A stretch of DNA of 28,515 nucleotides from a virus, in IMG/VR virus record IMGVR_UViG_3300043313_000890, positions 1 to 28,515 of that record. One strand, 5' to 3'. Shown here piece after piece: positions 7,646-18,500 of this stretch. The notes below the pieces were generated by a model, which saw only the letters and a program-made list of their open reading frames with translations, was not told where the DNA came from and made no database searches. The position numbers and the translations under genes were made by a program. Numbering within the stretch: the stretch's first letter is position 1; each line of letters begins with the position of its first letter.

Positions 7646-9889
7646 GTGGCTTCCATTCAGCAGACCAGCTTCGTCGGCGGCGAGCTCTCCCCCACGTTCC
7701 AGGGCCGGACCGAGTCCCCCAAGTACGCGAGCGGCCTGAAGCGGTGCCGCAACTTCTTCCCCGTGCCGACAGGTGCAGCGCTCAACCGCCCGGGCACCAA
7801 GTTCATCTGCGAGGTGGCGAACTCCGACCAGAAGGTGCGGCTCATCCCGTTCATCTATTCGGACGGCGACACCTACGTCCTCGAGTTCGGCGACGGCTAC
7901 ATCCGCTTCATCAAGAACGGGACCCCGGTCACCGTTTCGCCAGGGGTCCGCTACTTCGTCCCCATCGACTACGAGGAGTCGGACCTGCCCGAAATCCAGT
8001 ACGCCCAGGTGGGCGACGTTCTCTACCTCACCCACCGCAACTGGGACCCCCTCACCGTGACGCGGCTGGCCGACACCAACTGGGTGGTGAGTACCGTCGA
8101 CCTGACTCCTCCCGCGGCCTGCTTCACCGACGCCGACTACGGGCAGGAGCCGGCCATCCTGACCAGTTCCATCGCGACGGAAGACCTCGCCAACGGGATG
8201 CCCGACAGGGAATGGATTTGGTGGGTGACCTCGTTGGTTCGGGACAACACCACCGGCCAGGTCCAGGAGTCTGCTCCGTTCAAGGTTGTGAGCCAGTCCG
8301 CCTTTGGGGCCGACCCCTACGTGGCGGCGCCGCTGCCAGCCAGGTTCGCGGTCTACCCGTCCAAGCCGATCGCGCTCCGCTGGCCAACCACCGCGACTCC
8401 GACTTCAACGCCGGCCGGCCAGGTGATCGGATGGCGCGTGTACCGCGGTCGCGGAAGGCTCGGCGGAATGGTCGGCGAGACGACCTCGAGAGAGTTCATC
8501 GATCAGGGCGATGAACCGAACTACGAGATCCAGCCCCCAAGCGGAATTGACCCGTTTCAGGTCTTCGACCGCAGCGGCAACATCATCCGCACCGAGCACC
8601 CAGCCGCGGTCGCCATCTTCGAGCAGCGGCTGGGCTTTGGCGGAACCATCCAGCGACCGAGCCGAATCTGGCTCAGCGCCGTGGGCGACTTCTACAACCT
8701 GGGCATCCACACTCTCGAGACGGCCGATGGCCCGGTCGAGTCCCAGCTGGCTGCTCTGCGCCGCGAGGAGATCCGCTGGATGGCGGGCCTGGACCGGCTC
8801 TTCATCGGGACTTCTGGCGGGGTGTGGAGTGGCTCTGACTTCGGGGCGGATCGGATTCCACTGCTCCTCCGTCAGGCCGAGAACGGGAGCTCGAGCCTCG
8901 CGCCCCTGGTCATCGGCGACACGCTTTTCTACGTCCGCAGCAAGGGCGTCGGAATCAACGAGGTCGCGTTCGAGCAGGAGAGGGGGAAGTACGGGGTGAG
9001 CGACGTCACCACCCTGGCCAAACACCTGTTCCAGTACCGGGGCGCCGGACTTCGAGTGGTCGACTGGGCCTACGCGGAGGACCCCTACAGCATCGCCTGG
9101 GCCGTGCGACAGGACGGCGTGCTGCTCAGCCTCACCTACGACCGACAGCACAACGTCGCGGCCTGGGCCTGGCACGACACCGAGAACGCATTCACCGGCG
9201 CTCGAAACCTCGACACCTCCCTCAAGGCGCGGTTCGAAGCGGTCTGCACCGTCCCGGAGGGAGAGGAGGACGCGGTCTATGTCGTGGTTCGACGTGAGGT
9301 CGAGGGGCAGACGCGGCGGTACATCGAGCGCTTCGCTTCCCGCGGGGTTGGCAACATCGAGGCGAGCTGGTTCCTCGACTCGGCCGTCTTCTACATCGGG
9401 GTCCGCCTCAGCCTGACCGAGCCCACGCCCACCACCTCCATCGGCGGCCTCGATCACCTCGAGGGCAAGGAGGTCTGGGCGCTCATCGAGGGCGAGGTGT
9501 GCGGCCCCTACACCGTTGCCAGCGGTGCGATCGCGGTCGACTTCCCAGACGTGGTTTCTGGGATCATCGGCCTGAAGTATTCGATGCAGGTCCAGACGTT
9601 GGACGTCGCAGAGGCCCGCACCAGCCAGAAGAACGTCACCGCGGTGGTGCTCGACGTCGAGAGCTCCCGCGGCGCGTCGGCTGGTCCGAGCTTCGAAAAG
9701 CTCAAGCCCTGGCAGCAGCGCCGGGTGCAGGACGGGTTCGGCACCCTGGCCGCGGCAACGGGGCAGGCGCGCATCGCCCTCGCGTCCGGCTGGGAGGCCG
9801 CAGGAAGCGTGTGCATCGAGCAGGTCGACCCGCTGCCACTCGCCCTCCTGGGCATCACCCGCGAAGTGGAACCTGGAGGGAAGCCTTGA
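7646..9889 (+). CDS. Tail tubular protein B (nozzle, T7 gp12-like)
   Basis: The 747-residue protein fits tail tubular protein B, the nozzle of podovirus tails (T7 gp12 is of similar size). The family's opening is clear: QQTSFVGGELSPTFQGRTES, then YASGLKRCRNFFPVPTGAA and NRPGTKFICEV. Further conserved pieces are RLIPFIYSDGDTYVLEFGDG and a C-terminal half with LSLTYDRQHNVAAWAWHDTE. It is predicted to be beta-rich. It starts at GTG 7646 after GGGAGG at 7631-7636, and its stop overlaps the TTG start of the next gene. Confidence 0.88.
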   Translation: MASIQQTSFVGGELSPTFQGRTESPKYASGLKRCRNFFPVPTGAALNRPGTKFICEVANSDQKVRLIPFIYSDGDTYVLEFGDGYIRFIKNGTPVTVSPGVRYFVPIDYEESDLPEIQYAQVGDVLYLTHRNWDPLTVTRLADTNWVVSTVDLTPPAACFTDADYGQEPAILTSSIATEDLANGMPDREWIWWVTSLVRDNTTGQVQESAPFKVVSQSAFGADPYVAAPLPARFAVYPSKPIALRWPTTATPTSTPAGQVIGWRVYRGRGRLGGMVGETTSREFIDQGDEPNYEIQPPSGIDPFQVFDRSGNIIRTEHPAAVAIFEQRLGFGGTIQRPSRIWLSAVGDFYNLGIHTLETADGPVESQLAALRREEIRWMAGLDRLFIGTSGGVWSGSDFGADRIPLLLRQAENGSSSLAPLVIGDTLFYVRSKGVGINEVAFEQERGKYGVSDVTTLAKHLFQYRGAGLRVVDWAYAEDPYSIAWAVRQDGVLLSLTYDRQHNVAAWAWHDTENAFTGARNLDTSLKARFEAVCTVPEGEEDAVYVVVRREVEGQTRRYIERFASRGVGNIEASWFLDSAVFYIGVRLSLTEPTPTTSIGGLDHLEGKEVWALIEGEVCGPYTVASGAIAVDFPDVVSGIIGLKYSMQVQTLDVAEARTSQKNVTAVVLDVESSRGASAGPSFEKLKPWQQRRVQDGFGTLAAATGQARIALASGWEAAGSVCIEQVDPLPLALLGITREVEPGGKP

Positions 9890-10365
9890 TCCGCTTCGAG
9901 ATGGTCCCGGCAACCGAGGCCCACGCCCGGGAGCTCGCCCTCACCATGCGCATGGAGGACGCCCGCGAGGTGATGGCCTCCGCCGGCTGGACCCCATTAC
10001 AGGCCCTGCTCGAGTCGCTGAAGGTGTCCGACTCCCCGAAGACCCTCCTGGTCGACGGCAGCCCGGCGGCCATCTGGGGGGTGATGCCCGTGGACCTGGT
10101 CAACGGGGTGGGCGCCATCTGGCTCCTCACCGGCGACGCTGTGAATCGCTGGCCGATGGCCTTCCTACGCCGGTGTCGAGCCGAGGTGCGCCGCCTACAT
10201 GAACGGTGGCCGGTCCTCGTGAACGCCATCGACGCCCGCTACGAGACCGCCTGCCGATGGGCCTTCTGGTTGGGCTTCGACGTCGAGGACCCAGCGCCCA
10301 TGCCCGGAGCGGTCACCGACCTTCCATTCCGGCGTATCGAACTTCGGGGGATTCACCATGTGTGA
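9886..10365 (+). CDS. Gp13-like internal/assembly protein (GNAT-like fold)
   Basis: The 159-residue product resembles the T7 Gp13 family, small proteins needed for assembly of the internal virion components and related to GNAT folds. Visible family features are ELALTMRMEDAREVMASAGW near residues 17-36, then LLVDGSPAAIWGVMPV, AIWLLTGDAVNRWP, and ACRWAFWLGFDVEDP near the end. I place the start at TTG 9886, which has GGAGGG at 9875-9880 five bases upstream and overlaps the previous stop; an in-frame ATG at 9901 is the alternative. It overlaps the next gene by 8 bp. Confidence 0.75.
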   Translation: MIRFEMVPATEAHARELALTMRMEDAREVMASAGWTPLQALLESLKVSDSPKTLLVDGSPAAIWGVMPVDLVNGVGAIWLLTGDAVNRWPMAFLRRCRAEVRRLHERWPVLVNAIDARYETACRWAFWLGFDVEDPAPMPGAVTDLPFRRIELRGIHHV

Positions 10366-10846
10366 GCCAGTGACACTCGGAATTGCAATGGGGCTAAGCG
10401 CCCTCAGCACCGGCATCAACGCCGTGGGCCAAGCCAACGCCGGCGCCGCCGCCAATGAGGTCGCCAAGAAGAACGCGCACCTCTCCGACGTGGCGGCGGT
10501 CGACGCGGAGCAGCGAGGATCGAAGCAGGCCGGCGAAGCGCGAATGAAGGGCACCGACATCGTCGGGGAGCAGCGCCTTGCAACTGCAGCAAGCGGAGTC
10601 GAGGTCGGCGTCGGGACCTCCGCCCAGCTGGCCGAGGACACCAGGGCCGCCGCCGAGCTCGATGCGCAGACCATCAAGGCGAACGCAGCGCGCGAGGCCT
10701 GGGGGTTTCGCACCCAGGGCACCGACTTCCGGACCCAGGGAGCTCAGGCCGAAGCGCGGGGCAACTACGGCGCGGTCGCCTCCCTCCTCGAGGGCGGATC
10801 GAACACCGCGAATCTGGCGGCGAAGTTCTACAAATCCCTGAAGTAG
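10358..10846 (+). CDS. Internal virion protein, T7 gp14-like
   Basis: The 162-residue product has the hallmark layout of gp14-type ejection proteins. It opens with a short hydrophobic Ala/Gly-rich segment (GIAMGLSALSTGINAVGQ) and continues as a long Ala/Glu/Gln-rich helix. In T7, gp14 inserts in the outer membrane as part of the DNA ejection conduit. The internal stretch TAASGVEVGVGTSAQLAED is common in these proteins. It overlaps the Gp13-like gene by 8 bp and lies before two larger internal proteins, matching T7 order 13-14-15-16. Assignment rests on composition and position more than on catalytic motifs. Confidence 0.75.
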   Translation: MCEPVTLGIAMGLSALSTGINAVGQANAGAAANEVAKKNAHLSDVAAVDAEQRGSKQAGEARMKGTDIVGEQRLATAASGVEVGVGTSAQLAEDTRAAAELDAQTIKANAAREAWGFRTQGTDFRTQGAQAEARGNYGAVASLLEGGSNTANLAAKFYKSLK

Positions 10847-10856
10847 GAGGCCACCA

Positions 10857-12578
10857 GTGCCGAAGGTTCCCCAGTACGAGCCGCAGGTCCAGGAGCGCCC
10901 TGTTGGGACGCCCTATTCGAACGTCCACTATGCGCCCGAGGATTTCGGTTCCGCCATTGGACAGGGCGCCAGGCGCGCATCGGGAGAGCTCGAGCAGGCG
11001 GCCGCCATTCAGCGGGCGGAGGCCGAGAAGGCCCGGAAGTTCCGCTCCGACGACGCCTACCTGAAGTTCGCCCAGGGCGCGACCGACATCATGTGGGACT
11101 CGAAGACGGGGTACATGAATCAGCGGGGCGAGGCCGCCCTGGATCACGACGGGGTGGTGGGCAGCCTCCGGAAGCTGCAGCGGGAGATCTTCCAGGAGCT
11201 CCCCGACGACGAAACGAAGCAGCTGTACCTGACCAAGTCGACCGGCCACCTCGAGCAGGCGCGCGAGAGCATCAACCGTCACGCGGCTCAGCAGACCGAC
11301 GAGGTCTACAAGACCGTCGCCGACGGGCAGGCCAAGCTCGCTCTCGACACGATCGGGCTCAACTACTCGGATCCCAAGGCCGTGGACTCCGCCATGGGCA
11401 AGGTGCTCTTCGATCCAGACGGTGGGGCCGGTCCGCTCCCGCGCTACCTGAAGGACGTGCTCCACCTGCCAGACGCGGCAATCGAAGCGCAGGTGGCCGA
11501 CTTCAAGGCGAAGGGGTACGGGGCGGCGCTGAAGGGCTACCTCGCGGCATCGGACGGCACGGGGGCCAAGGCGTACTTCGAGCAAGTGAAGGGGCAGCTC
11601 GGGTCCGAGGCCGCAACCCTCGAGCGCGACGTGCACCACCTCTTCGCTGCCACCCAGGCCGGACGGGATGCGTCGGAGATCGCCTCGAGCTCCAAGCTGA
11701 AGGGCTACGAGTGGATCGACCCGGACGCCGCCCGCGCAAAGCTGGAGACCATTCCGGAGGGGCCCAGGCGCGAAGCCGCCAGGAAGGTCCTCGACGACCA
11801 GCTCCAGGACGCCGCGGCCAGCAAGAAGCGCGGAGGGGAGAACGTGTTCGAGCAGGCCCTGTCCCTCTACTGGCAGAACGGGAACAACCTCCACGATCCG
11901 AAGATGTCGGGCTTCGCCTCCTACCTGCTCGACCCGAACAACGGCGCCGTCGAGCTCTGGAACCGACTCCAGCGCGAGGACGAGCTCGCCCGCAGCCGCA
12001 GCCGCGAGGCCACTGCCAGGGTCAACACCGACGCCCTCAAGGACTTCATGGCGCGCCCCTCCGACGAGCGCGCCCACCTCAACATCGACACGGTCTACGG
12101 CGGGAGCACCACCAAGCCGATGCGCGACCAGATGCGGGCCGAGCAGAACAAGCTGGTCGAGCAGATGAGGAAGGCCGGCGGGCTGCAGACCTCGGAGTTC
12201 GACAAGTCGCTCGAGACGGCGATCAACAAGGCCCCGGACCTCAAGTCGAGCAAGGGGAACCAGCGCGACTTCAAGGCGTACATGAATCGCTGGTACCTCC
12301 AGTACACCTCGAAGAGCAATGGGGTCCCGCCCACGCTTGAGGAGGTGGAGACGCAGAAGGCCCAGGCGTTCCGGGAGACTGTGCGCGAGGGCACCTTCTT
12401 CGACAGCAAGGTCCCCGCGTACCGCATCCGGCCGGGCGACAAGGTGAAGGGCGCGGCCGGAGTCGTTCCGGTCGAGGAGCGGGCGCTGATCGAGTCCGCA
12501 CTCCGCGCCAAGGGTCGGGCCGTCACCGACGAAGAAGTGCAACGCCTCTACGACCTGAAGCACCAGGGGACCAAGTAA
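10857..12578 (+). CDS. Internal virion protein, T7 gp15-like
   Basis: The 573-residue protein is almost wholly helical and charged, without catalytic motifs or membrane segments. The opening (PKVPQYEPQVQERP) and the repeated helical pattern resemble gp15-position internal core proteins of podoviruses. T7 gp15 forms part of the periplasmic tunnel during DNA entry. The N-terminal 200 residues include KFAQGATDIMWDSKTGYM and QREIFQELPDDETKQLYL, a pattern shared by many phage proteins at this position. The start is GTG 10857 with AGGAGG at 10845-10850. The stop TAA abuts the ATG of the giant gene. Confidence 0.75.
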   Translation: MPKVPQYEPQVQERPVGTPYSNVHYAPEDFGSAIGQGARRASGELEQAAAIQRAEAEKARKFRSDDAYLKFAQGATDIMWDSKTGYMNQRGEAALDHDGVVGSLRKLQREIFQELPDDETKQLYLTKSTGHLEQARESINRHAAQQTDEVYKTVADGQAKLALDTIGLNYSDPKAVDSAMGKVLFDPDGGAGPLPRYLKDVLHLPDAAIEAQVADFKAKGYGAALKGYLAASDGTGAKAYFEQVKGQLGSEAATLERDVHHLFAATQAGRDASEIASSSKLKGYEWIDPDAARAKLETIPEGPRREAARKVLDDQLQDAAASKKRGGENVFEQALSLYWQNGNNLHDPKMSGFASYLLDPNNGAVELWNRLQREDELARSRSREATARVNTDALKDFMARPSDERAHLNIDTVYGGSTTKPMRDQMRAEQNKLVEQMRKAGGLQTSEFDKSLETAINKAPDLKSSKGNQRDFKAYMNRWYLQYTSKSNGVPPTLEEVETQKAQAFRETVREGTFFDSKVPAYRIRPGDKVKGAAGVVPVEERALIESALRAKGRAVTDEEVQRLYDLKHQGTK

Positions 12579-15500
12579 ATGGGCGACACGAACCCGTACC
12601 TCGACCTGGTGGAACCCCAGGCCGATCCAACCGCTGCGCCCTCTGGAGCGCAGACGTCTGCAGTCGAGCAGGCAAACCCCTACGCCGAGCTGGTCGAGCC
12701 CCAGGTGGACAACGAGGCCGGGCTGGCGGATGGACTTCGTCAGGCGGCGTACAGCGCATTCGCGGCCCAGCCCGACAAGCAATCCCAGGTGAAGGAGCTC
12801 AGCCGCCGGATGCGAGTGCCCGCGGACTGGGTCGAGCAGAACTACCCCGCCTTCGAGCGCGACTTCCAGGTCTCCAACTTCGACGCCAAGGGGTGGCTCG
12901 CCAACAACCCCACGATGGCGGACGTGTTCCGTCGCCACCAGGACGTGGCCGAGCACGTCGTCGTGGATCAGCCGATGTACAAGCTGACACAGTTCCTCCG
13001 GAACGCCTGGACCAGCATCGACATGGCGGCCGGCGGCGAGCCCTCTGTGGGCATGGATTTCGGGGTGAGCCTCGCGCCGGCGGAGGAGAGGCCGGAGACA
13101 AAGCCCCTCGACTTCTCCGCTGCCCCCAAGGTCGAGATGCAGAAGGCCGGCTCCTACGACAAGGGGCTGCTCTCCAAATTCGGCGAGTCGTACAGCGAGA
13201 ACAAGTCAGCCTCCGACAAGCTCGGCGAGGTGGGCCGGGAGATGCTCTGGCGCGGCATTCGCGGGGAGACCGACGCCTGGGACCTCGAGAAGAGAGCGGT
13301 CGACATCCAGAGCCAGCACCAGCCGAAGTCCTACGGCGAGGGCTTCCTTTCCGAGATGGCGAGCTCGGCCGGGCAAGTGGCCCCGTCGATGGTCCAGGGG
13401 ATGGAGCAGATGGGGGCGGGCGGGGCTGTTGGCGCGCTCATCGGTGCGACTCCCGGGCTGATCGCCAGGAATCCTCAGCTCGCAGTCAAGGGCGCCCTGA
13501 AGGTCGGTCGGCTCGGCGCTCGAGCTGGCAGCTTCGTCGGCACGATGATGATGGAGGCGCAGTCGGACATGGTCGACCTGGTCGACACAAGGACCGACGC
13601 GGGCGAGCGGGTCCCTCTCCGAGTGGCGGCCGGTGCTGCCCTGGTTGGCGGCGTGCTGAAGGCGGTGCTCGAGCAGGGGCTCTTCGAGCTCGAGGCCAAG
13701 CGGTGGGGGCCCGTCGGCGAGCTCCTCGCGTCGGGCAACTACAAGCAGGCCATGGCCAAGGTGCTCACCCAGAAGGGCTCCTGGCAGCTCTTCAAGGATG
13801 TTTCGGAGCGCCTGGCGAAGGGCAACATCTCGGAGAGCTTCCTCGAGGAGAGCCCCCAGGAGGTGATCGGAATGCTCGAGGGGTACGTGGCCAGGTCGAT
13901 GGTCGCCGGCAAGCTGCAGCAGCCGGACATCGCGGGCGGAGCTGCCCAAGCAGTGGCGGCCGGAACGAGCGCATTCATCGGGATGCTCCCCCTGGCGCCG
14001 GTGCACGCGGCCGTGAACGTGGTCCAGGACAAGGTCCTCCGCCGAGTCCTGCCCGACGTCGAGCGCAAGCTCATCGAGGCCAAGGTTCTTTCGGAGGAGT
14101 CGGCGGTCGGGCAGCACCAGGCGAACGCGATCATGGACGCCGCCGCCAATTCTCCCGCAGGTCGCGCGAAGCCCGCGGCAATGGCGGATGCAGTGGCCAC
14201 CGCTTCCGGGAAGGTCGGCCGCGAGGTGACGGACCTCTACGTCGATCCGGCCACCGTGCAGACCTTCTTCCAGAGCGCCAACACCGACGTGAACGAGGGC
14301 GCCAAGCAGCTCATGGGCGAGAGCGGACCGGAGCGCCTGCAGGAGGCCCTTGCGACCGGCGGCAAGCTCGAGGTGTCCATCGAGGAGTTTCAAGACAAGT
14401 GGGCCGGGCACGCCATCGCTGGGACGCTCAAGGACAAGGTCGCGGTCAGTCCGGTGCACAAGACCGGGGAGCAACTGAAGCAGGAGAAGGAATCCTTCGC
14501 CGCCAGCGTGAAGGACCTGGTCGCCCAGTTCGACAAGAAGGACGGGCCGGACCCGTCGCCAATGGAGCAGGCCGCAATGTCGCAGATGCAAGACGACATG
14601 CGGCGCGCTGGGCGCCAGGAGTCGGAGGTTCAGAAGGCAGTCACGCTTCGGCGCGCCGTTCTTCACACGCTCTCTGCCCGCGAGGGGCGGACCGTCGACG
14701 AGCTCCTGGCCCAGTACCCGCTTCGCGTGAATCCAGCGCAGACCGGCCCTGCCGCCGAGATGTCGCTCTCCCAGTCCGCAGCGCCAACCGACAACGCGAC
14801 GGAGCTCTCCACCTACTATCGCGGCCTCGACGAGGAGGGGAAGCTCGGCGCCTACTACAAAGACCGGGTGACGGGGCTGCTCAACCGCCGGGCCTTCGAT
14901 GCGCTTCCGACCGAAGGGAAGCCGCTCGTGGCGCATGTCTCCGTGGAGGGCTCGAAGCACTACAACAGCAAGGGCGGCCACCCGCTCGCCGACAAGGTGC
15001 TGCGGGCAGCAGCCAGGGCGCTGGTCAAGGCTGCGCCGGAAGCAGCGAAAAGCGGAACCGACTTCGTGGTCCGAGTGGCGTCGGCAGAAGAGCTGGCACC
15101 AATCATTGCAGCGCTTCAGGCCGCTCCGGAACTGAAGGGGCTGCAGGTGACCGGCACCGTCGGAAAGGACATCACCGAGGCCGCAGGCGCCCACGACGAG
15201 ATCAAGCGGTTGGCCGAGGATGCGAAAACCCGGGCTCCTCGTGGGGAGCGGCCTCTTGGCGTGGACGAGAACGAAGACCTCGCAAGGTTCGGTGAGGGCG
15301 AGGCTCAGGGGGCTCTGATCGGCGACGAGCTCCGCCAGGCCTTCGCCGGCGTTCCGGAAGAGTTCGCCATTTCCACGATCAACTTCGAGCCCGACACCGG
15401 CGTCCTCACCGAGGACGGCTTCAGGGCGCTGCCGCAGAAGAAGTGGCAGGCGCGGCTGGATCTCAACGGACTCAAGGCGACCAACCAATTCGGGAAGGTC

Positions 15501-18500
15501 ATCGGCGACACCCTCATCCGCAGCTTCAGCACCATCGCGGCGCAGCAGTTCGGCCAGGCCTTTGATTTCGCGCACTTCCATGGAGACGAGTACGCGGCCC
15601 AGGCTGACGACCCGGCCCTGTTGGCCGATTTCCTCAGGCACCTGTATCATTTGGCTGAAGGTGCGACGGTCGATGTCCCCGGAGAATCTGGCGACACGTT
15701 CCGCATCAAGGAGATTTCCTTTGGCTGGGGAGTTGGAAGGACAGAGGACGATGCCGAGCGGAACCTCAACACCCACAAAGACCGACTCGCGAGACACGGC
15801 AAGCGAGGAGCGGCAGCCGACCGAGGTCGCGTTGAAAGACTTGCCCCCGGGGTTCAAGGCCGAGAAGGCGCTTCGGATAGCGTTTCACGGCGTGGAGGTC
15901 TGGAACCACGAGAAGACGTACTCGCGCGAAGAGCTCGCCTCGAAGAGTTCGGAAATCATGGACGCGATGTACGGCCCGAAGGCTCCGCAAAAGTAGAGCG
16001 CTTCGACCAGTCCAAGAAGGAGGACCCGAAGAACCTCCTGGTGCAGCACAACCTCACCGCTGACAACCTGCTCCACGCTGACGAACTCGGCGGCCTCGCA
16101 GCGCCCTCTCTCGGCGTCGCCAGAAAAGAGCACCCGCTCGAGAGCTTCGGGGAGATCACTCTCCTCGGTGGGCCGGAGATGGCCGATCCAAGCGAGACTC
16201 CGGTTTTTGCCTCGGACGCTTACTCGCCGAGGTACCCGGACACCCACTTCCAGGTGAAGGATTCTGAGCTCACGAACCTCACCCGGTTCCTCGCCCCGTT
16301 CGTCAAACGGACAGAGGGCTACCTGGGGGACTTCCGGGAGAAGGTCGAGGCGGACGATCCCAGGGACGTGATCCACGGCTCGCTGATCCAGCCCGCGCTC
16401 CAAGTGGCCTGGCTGGAAACTGAGAAGAATCAGAAGGTTCCTGGGGAGGGCAGGTCCGCGATCCGGGACGCGGCCGAAGAGATGGTCGCTGCCGCCGGCG
16501 AAAACGAGTTCGAGGAGTGGGCCGAAGCAAGGGTCGCCGAGGCTCAGGGCGCCAGGCTCATCACGCGTCGCACGGCGAGCGGGAACAAGAGGGGCATCCC
16601 GTACACCCTTGAGAACGTGCTGAAGGAAGTGACGGGCAAGATCCGCCAGGGCGAGAACTTCAACTTCGGTCTCGGCAGTGTGCGCGCTGCCGGCACGAAG
16701 CGCTTCTCCAGCCTCGAGCAGATCAAGAAGGCCCGCGACAAGGTCGTCTCCCCGGAGCAGTTCGAGTCGCTGAAGAAGGAAAACGACAGCCGCTTCTTCG
16801 CTCTCACCGAGGAACTCCAGCCCTACTATCAGGGCGACAGTTCCTTCCGGATGATCGACGACGTCGCCGCGGCGATTGGCGAGTCCTACAAGCGCGGCCG
16901 CTCGATCGGGGCCGAGCTCGCCTACCGATTCAAAGACGTGCCGTCGGAGCTCGTCGAGAAGGTCCGCGCATTCGGCCAGGACCTCCTAGCGATGCCCACC
17001 GAGTATTTCGAGGCCAAGCCCCAGCGCGCGGTGCGGCTGGGCGAATTCAAGGCTGCCGTGGTTCCTGAAGGAGTGAGCCCGAAGGTGCTCGAGGCGCTGA
17101 AGGAGCACGGGCTCGAGGTTGTCACCTACAGCAAGTCGAAGGATGGTGATCGGCGGCGCGCGATCGAGGAGGCCGCAACCAGAAAGGACATCCTCTTCCA
17201 GGGCACCGGCGACGAGCGCGGGCGGGTGGAGATCGTCAAGACGGCGCAGAGCAAGGCGTTCAACATCTTCCTCTCGAAGGCTGACAGGTCGACCGTATTC
17301 CACGAACTCGGCCACACCTTCCTTGAGATGATGCGCGACCTCGCGGCCAAGCCCGGCGCCTCGGCCGCACTGAAGGCGGACCTCGAGGCCACCCTGAAGT
17401 GGATGGGGGTCGAGAAGGCGGAGGACATTCAGCGGGAGCACCACGAGAAGTGGGCGCGAGCCTTCGAGGCCTACCTGCGCGAGGGCAAGGCGCCCAGCAA
17501 CGCGATGATGCGCGCATTCACCCGGTTCCGGCTGTGGCTGACCGGCGTCTACTCCAACGCCACCGAGCTCAACGTCGAGCTCACCGACGAGGTTCGCGAG
17601 GTGTTCGAGCGCCTCCTGGCCACCGACAAGGAGATTGACCGCCAGCGTCGCAGCATGGGCCTGGCGCCCCTGTGGCAGTCCCCCGTGCAGGCCGGCATGA
17701 CTCCGGAGCAGTGGCAGGCCTACCTGGACGAGATGGCGGACGTCACCTCGCACGCATCGATGCAACTGGCCCACACCGCGGTCAAAGAGCAGCTGCGCGA
17801 GTCGGAGGCCTGGTGGCGTGAGGAACTCGCGGCCGAGAAGGAGAAGGCGCGGGCGGCCTACGACGGGCTGCAGGTGACCAAGGCGAAGGACTACATCAAG
17901 AAGGGGAAGCTCCCCGACGCTCCGCCCAACGGGATGATGGGTCGCCTGGATCGGAAGAAGGTCGAGGCGCTGATCGGGAAGGACCGCGCGAAGGCTGCAT
18001 TCGGTGGTCGGCTGGTCAAAGAGGGCGGCGAGGACCCGAAGGACATCGCCCAGCTGTTCAACTACCCAAACGCCAGGCAGCTGCTCGAGGCGATTGAGCT
18101 CCACCCCACCCGTGACGAATGGGCCAGGGAGATGGCCGAGCAGGCGATGAAGGACAAGCACCCGGGCGTGATGGACGACATCGGCAAGATGCGGGACACC
18201 GCAGCCAAGGGGATGCACGGGGACCGCACCGCCGAGTGGCTCCTCCGGGAGTGGTCCGAGCTGGGCAAGAAGAGCGGGAGCCCCGTCCCGCCATTAGCTG
18301 CGATCAAGGCCGCGGCCGCGCTCCTGGTCGAGCGTCGGGCGGTCCGGAGACTCGACGCTGGGGCGGCTCTTACCGCCGAGCGTTCCGCGGCTGGCCGAGC
18401 AGCTCGAGCGGCTGCGAAGGGGGACACCTCCGCGGCCTACGTCGCGAAGCAGCAGCAGCTCCTCAACTTCTACCTGTACCGCGAGCTCACCAAGGCAGCC

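Noticed and set aside
12650-12661. Second occurrence of the GCAGACGTCTGC palindrome
   Set aside because: It lies inside the coding start of the giant gene, without promoter context, so a regulatory role is not supported.
12893-15295. 800-codon forward frame inside the giant gene
   Set aside because: It is extremely rich in Arg and Gly, with no domain resemblance; the giant frame carries the GGDEF-like motifs there.
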